Assembly (NCBI GenBank): GCA_025353235.1
Contig: JANXQZ010000454.1
Location: 1-7,279 of the forward strand
DNA: 7,279 bases
DNA from: Bryobacterales bacterium
GTDB taxonomy: Bacteria > Acidobacteriota > Terriglobia > Bryobacterales > Bryobacteraceae
Direction: 5' to 3'
A program made the translations under genes and the position numbers. This document shows, one piece after another, positions 5,555-7,279 of the stretch. Positions within the stretch are counted from its first letter, which is position 1, and each line of letters opens with the position of its first letter. A model generated the notes under the pieces. The model saw only the letters and a program-made list of their open reading frames with translations, did no database searches and was not told the DNA's origin.

Positions 5555-6889
5555 TTACCGGGTTCGGGACAAACCAAGCGCGCGGATGCGCTTATGCAGA
5601 TTCGTGCGCTCCATTCCCAGGACCCTAGCTGCGGCGGACACGTTCCAGTTGGCGTCCTCAAGCGCACGCAGCACATGGTCGCGCTCGGCTGAATCGCGGG
5701 TTTCCCGAAGATTGGAGCGGGGAGTGTTGTCTTTTAAGTGCCGAATCTCCACCGGCACTGAATCGGCGGTGAGCTGATCGCCCGTAGACATGATCGCCAT
5801 GCGCTCGATCACGTTGCGGAGCTCGCGCGCGTTCCCCGGCCACCCATAAGCTTGCAGGATCGAATCCACTCCGGGCGCGAGCTTGCGAGGCCGAAAGTTG
5901 TTTCTGCTGCAAAACTCCTGCAGAAAATACGAGGCCATCGGAGGGATGTCTTGCGGCCGTTCCCGGAGCGATGGGACTTTAACAGGCACCACGCAGAGAC
6001 GGTAATACAGATCCTCGCGAAAGCGCTGCTGCGAGACCATCTCAGAGAGATTACGGTTCGTCGCAGAGACCACGCGCACCGCTACACGAATGCTCTGCTC
6101 CCCGCCGACCCGGTGGAATTCGCCCTCCTGCAATACTCGCAACAGCTTGGCTTGCGAGGCCGCGGGAAGATCGCCCACCTCGTCCAGAAACAGCGTTCCC
6201 CTGTCCGCCAATTCGAATTTGCCCTTGCGCGTGGCGATGGCTCCCGTGAAGGCTCCTTTCTCGTGTCCGAAAAGTTCGCTTTCGAGCAAGTCGGCCGGGA
6301 TGGCGGCGCAATTCACCTTTACGAATGGACCCGCAGCGAACGGGCTCTCCTCGTGGATGTGCGCGGCGAGCAGTTCCTTACCCGTGCCGGACTCGCCGAT
6401 CAGCAGAATCCGCGCATCGGAGCGGGCGGCCATGGTGGCCTGCTCCACGATCCGAACCCAAGCCGGAGTGGTGCCGATCATTTTTGGCCCGCCCCCGATC
6501 AACTCGCGGAGGTGCTCATTCTCGCGGCGCAGAGAGGAGTGCTCCAGCGCGTTCTTGAGGGACAGCAGCACTTTGTCGCGGCTGAGCGGTTTTTCGAGGA
6601 AGTCGAAGGCACCGGCGCGCGTGGCCTCGACGGCGTCGGCGATGGTGGCATGCCCGGAGATCATGATGGCCGGCACGCTGGAATCCTTCTCGCGAAACTG
6701 TTTGAGAAAGTCGATGCCGCTGCCATCGGGAAGGCGTACATCCAGGAGCAACGCGTCGGCGGTGTCCGTGAGGTGGCGAGCCTCTTCCAAAGAGCCAGCC
6801 GTCATCACCGCGTAGCCGGAATGCTCCAGGATCATCTGGAGGGACCGGCGGATATTAGGCTCGTCGTCTAAAATAAGGACGCGTTTCAT
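5555..6889 (-). CDS. Sigma-54-dependent response regulator, NtrC/NtrX type
   Basis: This cytoplasmic regulator activates sigma-54 RNA polymerase after phosphorylation by a partner kinase. All three domains are intact in 444 residues. The receiver domain (1-120) has the acidic pair D8/D9, phosphoacceptor D50 in LLLDVRLPDG, S78 and K100. The AAA+ domain (about 135-375) has Walker A GESGTGKE (165-172), the sigma-54-contacting GAFTGA loop (212-217), Walker B TLFLDE (232-237), the REDLYYRL arginine segment (291-298) and sensor II GNARELRN (352-359). The Fis-type helix-turn-helix ends the protein; NVSAAARVLGMERTNLHKRI (416-435) looks most like NtrX-group regulators. The start ATG 6889 overlaps the kinase stop as ATGA, so the two genes are one unit and probably translationally coupled. 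An NtrX-like name is plausible, but nitrogen control should not be assumed: target promoters are not visible here. Confidence 0.93.
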   Translation of the reverse strand: MKRVLILDDEPNIRRSLQMILEHSGYAVMTAGSLEEARHLTDTADALLLDVRLPDGSGIDFLKQFREKDSSVPAIMISGHATIADAVEATRAGAFDFLEKPLSRDKVLLSLKNALEHSSLRRENEHLRELIGGGPKMIGTTPAWVRIVEQATMAARSDARILLIGESGTGKELLAAHIHEESPFAAGPFVKVNCAAIPADLLESELFGHEKGAFTGAIATRKGKFELADRGTLFLDEVGDLPAASQAKLLRVLQEGEFHRVGGEQSIRVAVRVVSATNRNLSEMVSQQRFREDLYYRLCVVPVKVPSLRERPQDIPPMASYFLQEFCSRNNFRPRKLAPGVDSILQAYGWPGNARELRNVIERMAIMSTGDQLTADSVPVEIRHLKDNTPRSNLRETRDSAERDHVLRALEDANWNVSAAARVLGMERTNLHKRIRALGLSRTR

Positions 6890-7279
6890 GCGGCGGGCAG
6901 TAGAACTCGGAAGCCTGCGCCGCCTAGCTGGCCTTCCACCAATTCGATCTCGCCGCCCGACAGCACGGCGCTCTTGCGAGCTATGGAAAGGCCCAGCCCC
7001 ATGCCTCCTCGCTTGAAGGAGATCGTCGGCTCAAACAACGTGGAGCGAGCTTGCGGTGTGAGTCCGGGGCCGGAGTCATGCACCTCGATCTGGACCCGGC
7101 CCTGTTCCAAAGCCGTAATCCCCAGGACGCTGGTTCCAGCCTGCGCAGCATTTTCCAGCAGATTGGTCAGCACTCCCTTGATGAGATCCTCATCGGCAAT
7201 AGCCAGCGGAGGATCCAGCGCCAGATGCATGTCGTAGCTGACCTCCGGATGGGAGGACTTGAGAAAAGCGATGCGCTCC
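6886..7279 (-). CDS. Sensor histidine kinase, C-terminal catalytic domain (partial)
   Basis: The gene enters from the right edge; only the last 130 residues and the stop (6888-6886) are present. They form most of a HATPase_c ATP-binding domain: N-box NLLENAAQAG, G1 box DSGPGLTP, F box LFEP, and G2 box GMGLGLSIARK, followed by the usual GGEIEL and a GFRVLLP ending. The order and spacing fit NtrB/NtrY-type kinases. The sensor domain, any membrane segments and the phosphorylated histidine lie outside the window, so the signal is unknown. The stop overlaps the response regulator start by ATGA, making that regulator the likely partner. The frame stays open past the internal ATG at 7230, reading ERIAFLKSSHPEVSYD upstream of it, so that ATG is not the start. 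Confidence 0.9.
   Translation of the reverse strand, partial: ERIAFLKSSHPEVSYDMHLALDPPLAIADEDLIKGVLTNLLENAAQAGTSVLGITALEQGRVQIEVHDSGPGLTPQARSTLFEPTISFKRGGMGLGLSIARKSAVLSGGEIELVEGQLGGAGFRVLLPAA

Noticed and set aside
5551..5565. Small hairpin (CCCG...CGGG) at the end of the response regulator gene
   Set aside because: Only a four-base stem overlapping the stop codon and with no T-run; not a credible terminator.
5852..6871. Long plus-strand open frame (339 codons) opposite the response regulator
   Set aside because: It is fully antisense to a well-supported NtrC-type gene and its product has no recognisable motifs; a typical GC-rich shadow frame.
1..7279. CRISPR arrays, tRNA or rRNA genes, insertion sequences
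   Set aside because: No regularly spaced repeats, no tRNA-like fold and no transposase or terminal inverted repeats were seen on either strand.

Overview
The window reads as a chromosomal segment of a GC-rich Gram-negative-type bacterium, most likely an acidobacterium. This rests on the combination of a futalosine-type menaquinone gene pair (mqnA-mqnC), a CpaE/TadZ-like pilus ATPase, a NtrX-style sigma-54 two-component pair, and a decayed gene whose ending resembles acidobacterial hypothetical proteins I remember. The assignment is inference, with no rRNA or other marker to confirm it.

Layout, left to right. Bases 1-644 (minus strand) hold the N-terminal 214 codons of a CpaE/TadZ-like protein that runs off the left edge. 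A 132-base divergent intergenic region (645-776) carries a cluster of TACT/AGTA half-sites. On the plus strand, mqnA (777-1574) and mqnC (1571-2608) form a tight two-gene unit overlapping by ATGA; they supply two steps of the futalosine route from chorismate to menaquinone. A MATE-family multidrug/cation antiporter (2601-3938, minus) converges on mqnC, and the two stop codons overlap within 8 bases.

Bases 3939-4677 contain no intact gene but are not featureless. On the minus strand I can piece together two decayed genes. One is the C-terminal part of a secreted-looking protein, broken by a 14-base insertion, a nonsense codon and a later frameshift (3987 to about 4411). The other is the N-terminal about 35 residues of a protein resembling an HNH-endonuclease-associated family, interrupted by a +1 frameshift (4415-4523). 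Next come an intact but uncharacterised 240-residue protein (4678-5400, minus) and a 154-base spacer with nothing I can name.

The right end (5555-7279, minus) is a two-component system: the catalytic domain of a sensor histidine kinase (cut by the right edge) followed, again with an ATGA overlap, by an intact sigma-54-dependent response regulator of the NtrC/NtrX type. I see no clear link between these genes and the rest of the window, and their targets cannot be read from here. I did not find a convincing new multi-gene system. The most unusual parts are the two-piece gene graveyard, the uncharacterised protein beside it, the possible frameshift at the start of mqnA, and the half-site cluster in the divergent promoter region.
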